Under the pieces are notes generated by a model. The model searched no databases. It was not told the origin of the DNA and worked only from the letters and a program-made list of their open reading frames with translations. A program made the position numbers and the translations under genes. From the NCBI GenBank assembly GCA_020809705.1, contig CP085828.1, forward strand, positions 7,226,717 to 7,290,716: DNA of 64,000 bases, written 5' to 3'. Below, one piece after another: positions 10,561 to 24,050 of this stretch (position 1 is its first letter; every line of letters starts with the position of its first letter). Source of the DNA: Calonectria ilicicola (lineage: Eukaryota; Ascomycota; Sordariomycetes; Hypocreales; Nectriaceae).

Positions 10561-13299
10561 TAGCTATTTCTCTTTGGGAGGTTGCTTTTGTTTGGGTATG
10601 TGTGATGAGTTGAAGGTGATAGTGTATTATTGATTTTGATAGTGTAAAGTTGATTTTGATTTTTTGGTTTCTCTGTGTAAATTTAAGGAGATGTAGGAGG
10701 GAAGTTTGGCTTTAATTAGAATTAATAAGAGATGTTTGTTTAATGGTTGAAAGTAAAGTGGGTCCTTTGATGAAATTATCCTTATAGTAACCCTTTATAA
10801 GTATATTCTTCTTAGAATTAGTATTGATATTCTAGGTATTATCTCTGCCTTTAAAGATGTTATTTCTACCTGCTATATATAATATAAGAAATAATCTAAA
10901 ATAAAAAAAAATATATTATTTTTGCTTATTTAAAGGGTTTAAAGCCCTAATCTAGCTATTACTTCCGGATCAAGTGGTTTCTAGAAACCTTTCTTCTAAT
11001 ATTCCTCTTCCCAATTAGTTAGATATTTTTTAAGGAAATTGTTTATTATATTAAAAGTATTTATTCTAATATTAGATTCTTTTAACCAAAAGTCTTCTTT
11101 AACTATAAATCCTTTCCACCAGATAAGGAAATATCAGATTAGTTTATTATAATACCACCAAATCCTTAACTAGGTGATTCTATCTACCTCCTAGTAATCT
11201 ATAACTTTTAACCCTTCAATTACTACTAGTGGTAGAGGAGATTATATTCTCTCAAATGGGTCTTCGCCTTACTGTAGCTTCTATATATGCACAATAGAGA
11301 CTATTAGGTGCACTCTCTAATGCAGAGGGAAGTCAAGTTCTATAGCCTGCTGGTGAATTTTGTATACTACTCGGTAGGGTCTAGCTCGGGTTGATGATCA
11401 TTTCCTTTTCAGCTTTCCTGGTAAATGGTATCTATTGTATAATCTGAGATAAATAATGTCTTCTTAGTTGATTTCTACCGGTGTATGGCCATCATTATAT
11501 TGTATTTTTAATAACCTTGCTACAGTATTAATAAGAAATATGGCTTTATATAAGTATAACTTTTATAAGGCACTTATTATAATTTTATCTGTCTCTTTAT
11601 CGGTTATACTAGTAGGTATAATGAAGTCTACTACTATCCTTAGTTTGAATCTGTAAACTAATTTGTTTAATAATCTTCCAATATTGCTTGAGATGGTATT
11701 ATTTAGATAATATTGTATTACTGGAAGCACCTGTATTTATGCTATATCCGGCTCTGTAGTAGTATAGTACCATATAGCTATCTCAACTAATTAATTTTTC
11801 CTTTTAGCACTACTATTAATTTAAGAATGGTATACTATTAAGATAAGGCATATAGCCTTAAGGAGAGCCAATATAGCTCTCTAAAGAGCACTTATAAACT
11901 TTATATCTCTATCTATTAAAATTCATACTAGGATTCCCCAATCACACATTATCTATAATCATAGAAATATAATTGCCTATTCTTTAATTATATATAATAA
12001 GTATCCTATAATTATTATTATCTTTTTTAAAAATAAGTAATTTATTAAATAGATTATATCCAATTTAATATACCCTAGGATAGCCTACATTATCCCTTAG
12101 GAGTTTTCTACAGGTAGGTCCATAATAAAATCTAATGCCATAGTATAAAATACCCTTAGAATAGTTAGAATTGACTATAATTTTCCTATTTTCTATTTAC
12201 AATTAATGGTATTTTCTTAATATATTAGGCAATATGCAATAAACCTTTCCACTATTTTAGCCATTCTATAGAAATACACTTATTCTAACTCAGAAATTAT
12301 TTTGTAGAAACCTAGGTGTTCTTGGTTATTATAAATGGTTGTGAGGATGGTTTTGATCACTGGATAGAGGATACAAATCCTTTTCTTCCTGTGGTAATCG
12401 ATGTAATATAGCATTCTATCTTCTACTAATACCTATAGTTTATATAATTTTTTGTATATTTAGTTATTTTAACCTCTTTCCTATTAAGTCTTATATAAGT
12501 ACTCTTGAATCTGTTATAGCTTTTTATTCTTTGAATATCCTTGTAAAATCTTTGATTTAAGCTCTGGAGTAAGTGTGATTTCTACTGCTGCTAGATTGGC
12601 GATCGCTTCTAGTTTATTAAATTCGCTTTTTATGGTATCCTAGTATAATAGTTCTTTAATTGGTAACTGAGATAAGGTATCTGGCATTATATTTAGTATT
12701 CCTGGGATATGAAATATATAGAGTTAAAAGGTTGATAGGTAGTTTGTGATGTTTGTTAGCTTGAGATTGGCTTTATTTAGGTTGAGGGTGTTAAGGGATA
12801 TATATATAATAATTCCTTGAGTTATTATATAATTGGTGATAATATTAACTAGGTTTTAGTTTGATTGAATTATTTTTTTTAATTATCTAATTGCCCAGCC
12901 GACTACTACTACCTCTGTTTCAGTGAAGCTATACTTCTTTTTAGCTATTAAAGTTAACCAAGAAAGGAATATAATTAGCTTTAGGTTGCTAGTAAGGATA
13001 TCTTTCCCTAGGATTGCTTTCTAATCCTATTCCCTATGTAATTAAAAGATATATAAACTAAATCCATTCTTATATATATCTAATTTAAAGAATAGTAGTT
13101 TGGTTGGGTTATGGTGATATAATAGGAATTAGTTTGTAAGAAATTATTATAGATCTTTAAATGATTCTAACTCTCCCTTAGTAGGTTTGAACTTCTTTAA
13201 GGAGGTTTTCTTTCTTCTAGTAGGCTTTAATAAACCTGATAGGATCTTATTGTTCTTTCTAACTTCCTGTAATAATTCTGTCTTTCTTTTTGTAATGGC

Positions 13300-14050
13300 C
13301 TTACTTTTACTTTAAATTATAGTATTTCTTGATAGAGGAAACCAGCCATTCCTAAGTAGGTTTCAAGCTCTTCTAGGCTGGTTAACATTACCATTTTGGC
13401 GAAGGCTACTAGCTGGTCTTCTATTTTCTAGATCCTATTTCCATTCATAATAAATCCAAGCAATTATACCCTTAGGTATGTTAGAAATGACTTATCTACT
13501 ACAATCTTTATCCTATTCTCAAGGATAATTTGCAACACTTTTTCAAGGTGCTGTAAATACTCTTTAAATATGGTGGAAAAGATAATAATATTGTTGATGT
13601 AGACTTGTATAAAGCCCTTATAATTGCTAAAAAGCCTATCCTAAAATCTTTATATAAAAGTAAGTATATTCTTAAATCCTATTAATATAACATTAGATTT
13701 CTCTAAACCTCGGTCGGATATAATAACCATCTGATTCTAATGCTCTTTAAATACAGGTAATTAATAAAAAAAACCTATTCTATTAAATATTGAAAACTAC
13801 TTTATATTTTTTATTTTTAATATAATATTGTCCTAATTTAGTAAAGGGTATGTGTTGGGGATAGCTAGTCGGTTCAGAGGTTGAAGGTCTATGACTACTT
13901 TACCCTTTCTTTTACTATTTATAACTCTTTAGATGATGAATGTAGGATAGATTATTAGTACTAATCCCTTTATATATTGTATCTTTCTGTCGTAATGGAG
14001 CTTGTTGTATGTTTTATCTAGTAAAGTGCGGTCTTTAACTTCTAGCGGGT
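13300..14050 (-). pseudogene. Element A reverse transcriptase region
   Basis: Minus-strand reading gives ISDRGLEKSNVILIGFKN, DRLFSNYKGFIQVYINN (near 13.6 kb), KEYLQHLEKVLQIILENRIK and LLGFIMNGNRI, the usual order of palm-domain motifs of a Ty3/gypsy reverse transcriptase. YINN replaces the catalytic YxDD, and several TAG/TAA codons sit where Gln is expected. It cannot be functional. Confidence 0.7.
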
Positions 14051-15259
14051 ACTTTTTTATGGTCTTTTTCTAGTTCTGCTATCTATTGATTAAGTTTACT
14101 TGTATTTTATTTTCTTCCTTCATTGGGATGATGTCTCGATCCTTGTAGATGTTGAATTTATTAGTTAATTTGATTATTTTGGCTGTAGCTTCCGGATCTA
14201 GGTTTGCGACTGGAACTCTGTATTTGTTCTGTATAAAAGGAATATCCCCTACCTTGGTTATTCTATAACTTGGTATTCTTGTGTTAACTCCTGCAAGATC
14301 TATATCAGCTTTGATAGAGTTATAATTATCCTTAGCTTTCTTTAAGGCTACTATAAATACTTCTTTTATCTCAAAGGTTTAATCCTATATTATCTTAAGT
14401 ATAATATCTTCTAAGATAAAATAGATTTATTCTTCGATCTATTTACTTATAATTATTACGATCTTTTCTTTCTTTCGGATGATTATCTTCTTATTAGATG
14501 TATTGTAGACTTGAACTAGTTTAGGGGAGGATCTATTAAGAATTGTATTAGATACCCTAAGCTGTTCGGCTGCTAAATAGAAGGAGTTTATTTGCCTATT
14601 CTTGTCTTAGGTCTTTAGTAGAGTATTTTAGTGAGCCTAGATGAAAGTAGTTTCCTAAGGGCTAATTATAACTATATACGCGCTGGTAATCTTCCTTAAG
14701 ACTTCCTGCGGTTTTTTGTGGAAGATTTTTACTTAATATTTAAGGTTTTGTACTAAGTGGAAAGTGACTTTGGGCTTAACAAAGTCTACTTTAGCTCTAT
14801 GCTTAAATAGGAAATTCATTCCTAGTAGAAGCCTTGGTCCTAGTGTTTCCACTATATCAGCTGTAATAGTGAAATGCCCGCTTACTTTCTCCCCTTGTAT
14901 AGTTCCGATGAGGTAGAAGTCAAAAATGGCTGTTTTAGTAGCTGTAAGCTAAGATCTAATACTATTTATCTTCTTCGGGGTTTATGATCTTTATTTTACT
15001 TTCCTTGTATTTTTCTTTAGCTAGCTACAGTTTACTAGGACTGTGGAGCATCCGGTATTAATGTATATCTGGTGGTATTTACCTTTATTATCAAATTATA
15101 TTTTTATTTATATATAAATATTATATTTCTTTTCAAGTCTCTTTGCAAAGTTAGGTCTACCGATGGCTTCAATAATTCACACTCTCTAAGGGTTATTTTC
15201 TTTCTTTAAAGGGTTTGTGTTTATATGATATACTTCTGCATATCCAGCGAATATTAGGA

Positions 15260-17520
15260 TTCCTTCCCTGTTTAGATCTTCTTCCTTAGAGTCATCTTCG
15301 GCGTTTTCTTCGGCAAGTATATAACCGCTATAGAACAATTGCCGCTCTTGATCCCGGAAACCTCTCTTGTTTTGATAGAGGCGAGTTTTAGAGATATGCT
15401 GTTGGTTCCCGCTTCCGCGCCATTGTTGTTGATAACGATTGAAATGCCGCGGGTTCCGGCTCCTTGATCTATCACGCGGTGGCTCGCGATAATAGTTAAT
15501 TTGGTTGCTTTTTTCTTTCCTTGAGTTCTTTTGGTCATTGTTGGAGTCTTCTTCTGCTTCTTCCTTCCACCATTCGTTATTTGGCTTTTGTTCAGGGCAT
15601 CTATTATTCCTAGTATTATTATAAACACGCCTCTCTTTTGGTTTGATTTATTGATAGGAAGGATGATATCTCCCACCTTGTTGGTTCCAGTTGGCTTAGT
15701 TTTCTTCATTATCTTCTTCAACTACTACATATACCTTCCTAATGTTTGCTTTCGGATTTCAAGGTACTAATTGGTCCCTTACTTATTGTTTATCCTTTAA
15801 TTTCTCTTACAGCTCTTCATAGATTTCATCAATCTTCTTAATATAGTTGTTTTAAGTGTTGCTTTCCGTTGGTTTCGGGTATAGTAATTGTAAATTTATT
15901 GTTAATTGGTTATATACTGCCATTAGAAGCTAATATTCTCCTATCCAGCCTACTAATCTAGCTTAGCTAAATACCTAAGTGGCGAAATCATAGACTAGAA
16001 CACCGTCTAGAATACTTTATTGGTTGTATCTAGCTATCTCTATTCAGCATATCACTTATCTCTTTTTCATGCTAAATTCCTTCTAAACTACATTGAAGAA
16101 GATCTTTATAATAATTGTAAGTCTTCTTTGTTCCTCCAGATTCAACTAATAATAATACCATTTTAACGTGGATCCTTGAAGTAGACTCCAAATGTTTTGT
16201 TAGATATAATTACGGTTAATATTGGAGTTATCTTCCCAAATGGATCTAACTACTTAGATCTACATTTTAATATCTATAAAAATAACTTACTTACCATCAT
16301 ACCATAATCCTTCTTCCTTAGCTTTTTCTATTCCACTATTTAGCCAGAAAAAACCAATATTCTTAATTTAAATGATCAGTCATTCTTATATATTTCCAAA
16401 CTTTAGTATTCTACTAATTCTAACTTCCTATTAGATAACTTCATCTATTTTAGTATAGTTAGCAATCCAATTTCTTACCTAAGATTTTAAATAAAATTCC
16501 TTCTACTAATATTCCATACTACCTCTTAATCTAAGTATAGCATAAGACAGTTCCTCCTTAACCCTAAATAACATTACTTTCATCTATAAAAAGGCAATAC
16601 TTAACCTACTAGTACTTTCTAATATAAAAGAATAAAATAGAATAGACTTATTCTAACCCTTACCTTTCTCCCAACCCCCAACTAGGCTCAGGTCCAATTC
16701 GCCTATTAGTTCAGTTAATTGATCGATAGCCCTGTTTCTTTCGGCTAGATCTATTATCCTTAGTTTTTATTGTAGGTTTTCCAGTATTCTTTCCATTTCA
16801 TTTTTCGGTAGTGTTGGTTTCACTGTTCCTCCTAATCCTTCTAACCCCTAAGTCTTTAGATCGGTAGCGTTCAAACCTATTTCCCTTAGTTCCTAGGATA
16901 GATTTAATATAACTGGGGTTAGAATACCCTTACTCGATATAGCCTCTTACTTATCAAAGTCAACTGTACTCCCACGGATTTGAGCTATGCTCAGTGATGC
17001 TAGTCTTCCTCCTGGGACCAGATTGAGCTATAGTTTTAGTATTGTTTCTGTCGCTTGGATAGTTATTTAAGTGTTCCTAAAGGTTGATATTAGGTTTTCT
17101 TCCATTCCTGACTTCTCTAAGGAAATATAGATAGAGTGGTCTAGTTTGTAAGGCAGGATTCTATCGTCTCTTGCTTTAGCAAGGATCTTTTTAATTAAGT
17201 TCCAGGCAATTCTAATAGCGTAGAGGTCTACTATATTCCAATACTCCAGGGGTTCTTCCTCTTAAGGGACTCCTATTATAACAAACTGGTCACTTTCATT
17301 GTATTCCCAGCTAGATAAGGCTTCTAGGTCGCTAAGGGCAACCATATCAGCAAGTTTCTTTCCTCTAATAGAGAAATCAGGGTTACAACTAAGGAATCCC
17401 CGAAACTTATGTATTATTACCAATTCGGTTGGCTTGATACTTGATCGGGCTGGTTGTTCGGTTGGCAGGTTGAGCCTTCTCTTTATCTGGTTGGTTTTAC
17501 CTATGGAGGGGTGACTTTCT
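15260..17520 (-). pseudogene. Element A gag-like region
   Basis: The N-terminal part reads from about 17.5 kb with HPSIGKTNQIKRRLNLP and later ALSDLEALSSWEYNESDQFV. Near 15.45 kb there is a strongly basic Arg-rich patch (REPPRDRSRSRNPRHFNRYQ), typical of a nucleocapsid-type RNA-binding tail, followed by an acidic tail (EENAEDDSKEED). Gag proteins are poorly conserved, so the call rests on position upstream of reverse transcriptase and on composition. Several stops break it. Confidence 0.5.
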
Positions 17521-17593
17521 TCGCTCTTTGTTTTTTATATTCTTTCTCTTGGGCTGAGGCCGCTTGGTTCGAAACTTAGCAATTACTACCACT

Positions 17594-17868
17594 TGTTATA
17601 CTTCTAGGTGTAGTCAACCCTTAGTACATTGGATCTAGCTAGAGGTAAGTAGTTTGGTTAGATGATGAGGTCCCTGATATAACAAGTCAATATTAGCCAG
17701 CGGAAGGTTAGATGCAGCGATTTTGCCTCACGATACGGAAAGGTAGGTCCTGTAGTATAAGATTGAATATGCTTATCTTCTCTATTCTACTAGGTAGCTT
17801 TTACTTATAGAAGGTTGAAAGCTACATGTGACTTATTGGTCTTATGTATCTAAAGAAGAGTTATAACA
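17594..17868 (-). repeat. Element A LTR (right copy)
   Basis: Begins TGTTATACTTCTAGGTGTAG and ends GAGTTATAACA. Pairs with 8319-8593. Confidence 0.8.
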
Positions 17869-20800
17869 CTGTTAGTAGTCCACAACAAGGCGTAGCTTCC
17901 TGTTTTTCTTAGGCACAAATATAATAGGGTAATCAGCTTCAGAGTTTAAAATACGGATATATTCCTTTTTAAGCATATCTTGGATATATTCCTTTAAGGT
18001 ATTAAGCTTGACTTGGTTGAGGTTATAAATAGGGTAAAACCGGGTGTTGGATCTGTCTTTGAGGATGATTTTATAATCCCACTGGCTAAACTTAGGTAGC
18101 CCGGTATCTAGTTCTTTTGCAAAGAGCTTTTAGTAAATTTTGTACTGTGGGGGTATATTGTGTAGCCTGTTGGTTTCTATATCTTCTTTTATTTCCTTAA
18201 GACTTTTATTGATTTATTAGAACTATGTTCTAAGGCAGGCGATTGTTTGTTATTATTACCTTTTCTAACCATTCTTATATTTATATTTTATTCCTTTAGG
18301 TGGCAAAGATTCTCTTTTGCTTGTATCTCTTGCTTGGTTAGGGCTAGGAGTTCGAGATCTCTTAGCTAGGTTTGTGGAAATATCATTAGCTATGTTATAC
18401 TTCTTATATATTTACACCTAGCCAGTACGCTAGTAGATATTAGGGTTGTATCTATATAACCATGGGTACCCTAAAACTAGGTTATGTTGTCCGATGTTAA
18501 TGATATTAAAGATTATCTTTTGGTTTTTTTCTTTAATAAAGACTTTTAGGTAATTAATCTTCTTATTTATAATACTATTATTATATTTAAAAGATATTCC
18601 TTCTATATTAATAACTTTATATAGATTGACTTTTATTATCTATAGTAATTAAAGTTCATTAACTACTTAAGGATTAATATAATCTTATTTAGCTTTACTA
18701 TCTACTATAATATTATACCACTTCCCTTTAATTCTTACCTTTATTTCTAATTATTATTAGGGTTACTCTTTGGTTGTTAAGTATAGAGCCTTCTTAAGGA
18801 GTTCTTTCGGTAACTCTAGGGGTGGCCGCTCCTATTGCTCTTCTATAGGGGGTGTTTATTATTTTTTACCTTAATTTAGTGCTAAGCCATTACTTTATTT
18901 ATTATATATATATTACACTTAAGGTCTTGATATTTATTCTATAGTAATTTGCTATAATTGAGGAACTTAAGTTCATCTAGTTTTAATATAGTGAATTAGT
19001 AGTAGGGATTTCTTTCTATTACTTTATATCAGTTAAATTCTTTTCCATAGGCATGGTAAATAACTATATCTTCTACCTTTATAAGGAAGTATACTATATA
19101 TTATTTTTATTCTATATATATAAAACAGTTGTGATCATAGCAGCTTACCCAGAAGATATCTCTATGCTTTTCATATGCCATATTCAGTTTAAGGTTATCT
19201 TCTTTATATTGGATAGGTTGGGGGTTAAGGTTCCCTAGTTGCCACTCGCTTCAGGCTAGCAGGAAGACTTTATCTCTATCCCATAATAGTTCCCTAATCT
19301 ATTAGGCCATTTTTTATATACTAGTTGTCTATCTTCTTTTATTATATTTGTTATAAATATAAGTATTCTACTAAGCTAGAGGTTTATTAGTATAGACATC
19401 TATTATAGATGCCAGGATCCTAATTTCCTTAGCTCTTTTTAACCATTTATATAGTAAGCAGGCTTCGCCTTCTTCTTATATTAACTATACCTTATAGATA
19501 GCTTTATCAATTTCTTATTATAGAATTAATTTAATCTTATAGAGTTTATGGTTTTCTTTTTATTATTTAATAATAGTAGTAGGTTTGTATTTGGTGATAA
19601 TAGTAAGGGTGGTTTTTCCTGTGGAGTTATTTTTTCCCTCTAGTATAGAGATCCATTCCTTCTACATTTCATTAGTAGATTTTTTAATAGTATTAAACTG
19701 CTTTCCCTCTTGGATAGATTTAAATTAATTCCTTATTTTAGAAGAGTGGCATTTGAAAGATTTATGCCCTTTCTTTCTGTAGTTGAAGCATGTAATCTTA
19801 GATTTATCTTTTTGTTGGGTTACACCTAATTCTATAGGTCCTAAATAGGTTCTATATATAGTACTTTTGGTTCGTTTGGCTCCAGTGTTAGCAGATTAGG
19901 TTCTAATTTTTTGATTTTTCTATTATCTTTTTTTGAACTGTTGGTTATTGATCTGTACTATATAGGCTATATACTTGGAAAATTCTATAAGAGGTTCTAG
20001 GAGTCGGTATATTTTATCTTAGATACTTTCCTTAAGCTATTTATAGAATTTATTAATTATTATTTCTTTTATTTAATTAAGTTTGATTATATAGTATTAG
20101 AAGTTAGAGAGGAAGTTGCTATAAGATCCTTTCTAGGATAATTTGCTTAGTTCTTTTAGAGCAACTTATTTTTTATCAATCATTCTAAATTAAATTTAAA
20201 GTTCCTCTTTAAAATTATTAAAAAAGTTAAAGAGTTTTTAGATTATAATATTAACTTTATCCTATAATATAATAACAAAGATTTTAAGGTATTTGAATAT
20301 AGTTCTTAATACCTTTTCTTCCAATTATCCTATAGTATATTAGACTCTTAATCTCTTACTTTATCCGAATATTAAGAGGTAGAGAGATTAGTAGCTCTTG
20401 ACCTATATGAGCCATTTGTGTAAGATAGTAGCATCTTCTCCTTATATAGGTGGTTCCTTAGGCTTGATTACTTCTCCAGGGTCTTTTCTGTAGGTAGTGA
20501 AGTTACCAAGCTCCTATAGGTGTTACTGATAGTTCTAGGCTGTATTTACTTATTGTTATTCTAGGGTATTTACTATATCCCTAAGGTCCTGTATATTATT
20601 TACTTTATTAAACCTTTACTATAAGAACTTGTATTAGGTAGTAAGTTAATTAAGTAATTTGCCTAATTTTCAGTTTTCTTATTTGAGTTTCTAATAATAT
20701 CTCTTATTTAGATTATCTTCTTTACTACTGACTTCTTTAGGGGCTTTTATCCTAAGGTCCTTATTATAGTCTATAGGTACATTTTCCTATAGCTAGTCCT

Positions 20801-21293
20801 AAGGTAGATTAGCGGAGGTGCTTGGGGTTAGAGCAGATATGTTGGCAATATTATTTAATTAAAGATATAGGTAATCAACTAAATAAAAGCTTTTAATATA
20901 TAATAATCTAATTAATTTCCTAATTAGATAAACTAATTAAAGTAAAGGATTAATATTAGTAGAATAGTTAGGCATGTTATAGTAATAGAATAATAGGAGT
21001 ATTATATTAGATAATGGTTAATTACAATTAAGGTAACTAAGTTATATTAAAAGCTAGTTAGTATTAGCCATAAGGGCAGATTCTAATCTATCTATATACT
21101 ATTATCTTAGTAGGCGCTCACTATATTGGTTCTATCTAAAGTATTGGTGATTAAGCTGGTGATTATAAGGTGATCATCAATGTTGTGGGTGATCGTGAGT
21201 AAGCGCTTTTTTATTGGTTGGTGTAGGGCTATAGGGTAGGTAGGTGTTAGTTCTGCCACTGTAGACCGCCTAGGCGTGTCATGGGTCATAACA
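17869..21293 (-). mobile_element. Gypsy element B, 5' part only, RIP-mutated
   Basis: The minus strand carries the same layout as the young element at 49.5 kb, from its LTR (20899-21293, 395 bp) through gag to the start of reverse transcriptase, where it stops abruptly at the LTR of element A. A nucleocapsid zinc knuckle is readable near 19.75-19.80 kb as CFNYRKKGHKSFKC, where the second Cys has become Tyr by a G-to-A change. Reverse transcriptase N-terminal sequence is near 17.9-18.1 kb. It belongs to the same LTR subfamily as element E. The rest of pol and the 3' LTR are missing from this position. Confidence 0.75.
20899..21293 (-). repeat. LTR of element B
   Basis: A 395-bp minus-strand LTR. 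Its outer end, TGTTATGACCCATGACACGCC on the minus strand, is the same as that of element E. It abuts a truncated pogo element at 21294. Confidence 0.75.
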
Positions 21294-22079
21294 CTTTCTT
21301 TATACTAATTGGTAAGATGATATTAGCCTGCAATAATAAGAAACAGCAGAATAGCCTAGCCTCTTATATTAATAGCTTCAATTATTATTATCCATTCCTG
21401 GTTTCTAGGCTAGATTAATTTCAGGTTTAAACATCTTTCTATACCTATTATAACCATTCTATTTATAATAATACCTATTATAAAGCCAATCTTATTAAAG
21501 TTATATATATTATCTAATTAAATGCTATATTTACCTATTATATTAGTTATAAGCTAAAATTAATTATTAATTATTTTTAGATCTTTATATTTAGCCCTTT
21601 TATAATTATATTTATAATAAAATCACATTTTAAGCTTTAGGTAATATTTAATAAAATTTAAAGTCTAATACTTATTAATAGATAATATATTTCAATCAAA
21701 AAGCAATTAATTAACTATTTCTTCAATACCACATAATCTTGAAGGGAATTCTTATAAATCTAAATTAAGGATAAATTAAATAATAATCTCTTCTTCTAGA
21801 TCGGATAGCTTATGGGAGGAAGGAATCCAATTACTATAAAATTAAATACTATACTATTAATAACATAACCAAGGCTCACTAATACCATAGATTAATACAG
21901 TCTTTTAGATACTTAATTTTCTATCATTTTAAAAGGCTTAAAGGGTAAGAAGGGTTTTAGACTTAGTATTTAACTAGGACATATTTAATGGTTAAAAAGT
22001 ATTTAATTAAATGGATGGTAATGTGTATAAGGGATTTTTGCGTCGCATGCTTATCTGCGTTGCAAGCTTATGGAGTATG
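21294..22079 (-). mobile_element. Fot1/pogo transposon P1, 5' half, RIP-mutated
   Basis: The minus strand matches the N-terminal half of the transposase in P2 and P3, from the helix-turn-helix region into the start of the DDE domain. Its outer terminal inverted repeat lies near 22030-22079 and abuts that of P2 head to head. The gypsy LTR of element B truncates it at 21294, and the C-terminal half is not found next to the far side. Confidence 0.65.
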
Positions 22080-22145
22080 TTATTACGTACACCATAAGCA
22101 TGCGCCGCAAATAAGCATGCGCCGCAAAAATCCCTTATACACAAC
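22020..22145. repeat. Abutting pogo terminal inverted repeats (palindrome)
   Basis: GTGTATAAGGGATTTTTGCG...AAGCTTATGGAGTATG is followed directly by its inverse, TACACCATAAGCATGCG...AAAAATCCCTTATACAC. Each arm contains two direct copies of a GCATGCTTAT-type motif. The structure is explained by two pogo elements (P1 minus, P2 plus) joined at their 5' termini. Confidence 0.75.
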
Positions 22146-23545
22146 ACAAACCATTCAATCAATTACTTCTCAATAGCCAACTATATCCCAACCAACTATT
22201 AAGGCTAAAACTCTTCTTGCCCTTCAAGCCCTTCGAGGTCCCCAAAAAATAAGCATCCGAAAGGCTGCAAGAATCTATAAAGTTAATAAGAAAAGGCTAC
22301 ATCGCTAGCAATAAGGTATTTAATCTTGAAGTAATTAGGTCCTTCTATTATGTAAGCTATCTAATCTAGAAGAAGAGATAATAGTTAAGTTTATCCTAGA
22401 CCTAGATTCTTGAGGATTTCCTCTAAGACTCCATAGTATTAAGGAAATAGCTAATTAATTACTTATTGATTGAAATGTATAATCTATTAGTAAGTGCTAG
22501 GCTTTAAACTTTATTAAGTAATAATTAAAGCTTAAAATATATTTTTTATAAATATAATTATAAAAGAGCTAAATATAAAGATCTAAAGATAATTAATAAT
22601 TAGTTTTAGCTTATAGTTAATATAATAAGTAAGTATAATATTAGATTAGATAATATATATAACTTTAATAAGATTGGCTTTATAATAGATATTATTATAA
22701 GTAGAATTATTATAATAAAGGTAAAAAGACATTTAAATCTAAAATTGGTCTAGCCTGGAAATCGAGAATGGATTATAGTGATTAAAGTGGTTAATATAAG
22801 AGGCTAGGCAATCCTGCCATTTCTCATTACTGCAGGCCAATATCATCTTGCTAATTGGTATAAAGAAAGCAACCTTTCAGGCAATTAGGCTATTATAATT
22901 ACTTAAAATAGCTAGACTGATAATAAAATAGGTCTTGAGTGGCTAAAGCACTTTAATTATTATATAAGTAATCGATTAATTGATTACTATTATCTCCTGG
23001 TCCTTGATAGGTATAAAAGTCATCATTCGGTTAAGTTTGAGGAATATTGTAAGGATAATAAAATTATTACACTTTGCATGCTGCCTAATTCATCTCATCT
23101 ACTTCAGCCACTTGATATTGCGTGCTTTGGGCCGCTAAAAACAACATATAGAAAGGAAATAGAGAATCTAATCAGATACTCTATAACCCACATTTCAAAG
23201 GCTAACTTCTTCCTAGCCTTTCACAATGTACACCAAGCTATTATAACAGAAAGTAATATTAAGGTAGGTTTTGGAGAAGCCAGGCTTAATCCTTTAAATG
23301 TAAAAAATGTTATATTAAAGCTTAATATATAGCTACAAACGCCAACACCATTCGATCAGATGGTTAAGCCTACTACCCCTTAGACCTCAAAGACTCCAAG
23401 GAATGTTACTAAGATTAGCTTATAGTCTGAGTATCTTGAAAGGTAAATTAGAAGGCTTCAAAGTATCTCTCCAGAGTCTATTATCAAGGCATTACAGTCG
23501 CTTTCTAAAGGAATAAAGGCTGTTATATATGAGATAGTCTTATTG
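22080..23545 (+). mobile_element. Fot1/pogo transposon P2, 5' part
   Basis: Plus-strand transposase remnants begin near 22195 with a CENP-B/psq-type helix-turn-helix (LALQALRG then ISIRKAARIYKVNKKRLHR). The DDE endonuclease domain (PF03184 type) continues with LVQPGNREWITVIKVVNIRG, LLVLDRYKSHHS and LPNSSHLLQPLDIACFGPLK at 23078 onward. The element is cut at 23545 by gypsy element C and resumes at 30442-30846. Removing C and one TATTG copy gives about 1,866 bp, the same as P3. TAG/TAA stops at former Gln codons show RIP. Confidence 0.8.
22195..23540 (+). pseudogene. Fot1/pogo transposase, broken
   Basis: The longest surviving open piece is 23078-23332 (84 codons), carrying MLPNSSHLLQPLDIACFGPLK, the signature upstream of the last catalytic Asp. 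The Asp-containing LLVLDRYKSHH is just upstream, behind stops. It would have encoded a cut-and-paste transposase of about 500 residues acting on the inverted repeats. At least ten in-frame stops make it non-functional. Confidence 0.75.
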
Positions 23546-23935
23546 TGTAACGGTCTAGTCAATTCCTAACTTGATGAACCAATCAGAACGAAGGGTTTAT
23601 TGTTGGCAGGATGGTTAGGCGTGTTATGGTAAATAGAGCAATGGAAGTGTTACGTTAGGTAATAGTCAATCATAATTAAAATAACCAAATTATATTAAAA
23701 GCTAATTAATTCTGTTTCTTACAGTAGGATCTAATCTATCTATATACTACTATCCTATTTTAGCGCGTGTGGTGCGCTTAGTGCGCCGGGTGTGATATCT
23801 TTTGCACTTGTTATGATGGTTGCTTTTATCGCTCTTTCTTTGATTGGTCGTATGCAGCTATAGAGTAATTGGTTTCTTATAGGGTATGGCATTCTGCCAT
23901 TCTAGACCGCCTTAGATATAATATAGGTTGTAATA
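23546..23935 (-). repeat. Element C 3' LTR
   Basis: Starts TGTAACGGTC on the plus strand, directly after TATTG. Same length as 30052-30441. Confidence 0.8.
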
Positions 23936-24050
23936 TAATATCTTCCCTTCATTGGTCTTGTCCTTAAGGCTGGTATAACAGATCGCTGTGGTTTATTATG
24001 TACGTTGCCCAAACTTAGACTTATAATTATTTTATTATACTAACATTATA

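Larger units (their letters stand above)
8319..17868 (-). mobile_element. Gypsy-type LTR retrotransposon A, RIP-mutated
   Basis: Two 275-bp LTRs (8319-8593 and 17594-17868) bracket 9.0 kb of AT-rich sequence. On the minus strand the order is gag-like region (about 17.5-15.2 kb), protease/reverse transcriptase/RNase H (about 15-12.6 kb), integrase (about 12.6-10.9 kb), then an extra 3' coding region (10.6-8.85 kb). Reverse transcriptase is recognisable from ISDRGLEKSNVILIGFKN and QVYINNIIIFS. The catalytic YxDD is YINN here, consistent with RIP at an Asp codon. Stops are mostly TAG/TAA. The 5-bp flanks (ACTAC and CTGTT) do not match, so the insertion may have been rearranged. Confidence 0.75.

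Noticed and set aside
21107..21289. Short ORFs beginning MTHDTPRR (here and at 56021)
   Set aside because: They translate the gypsy LTR start and recur only because the LTR recurs. No protein is implied.
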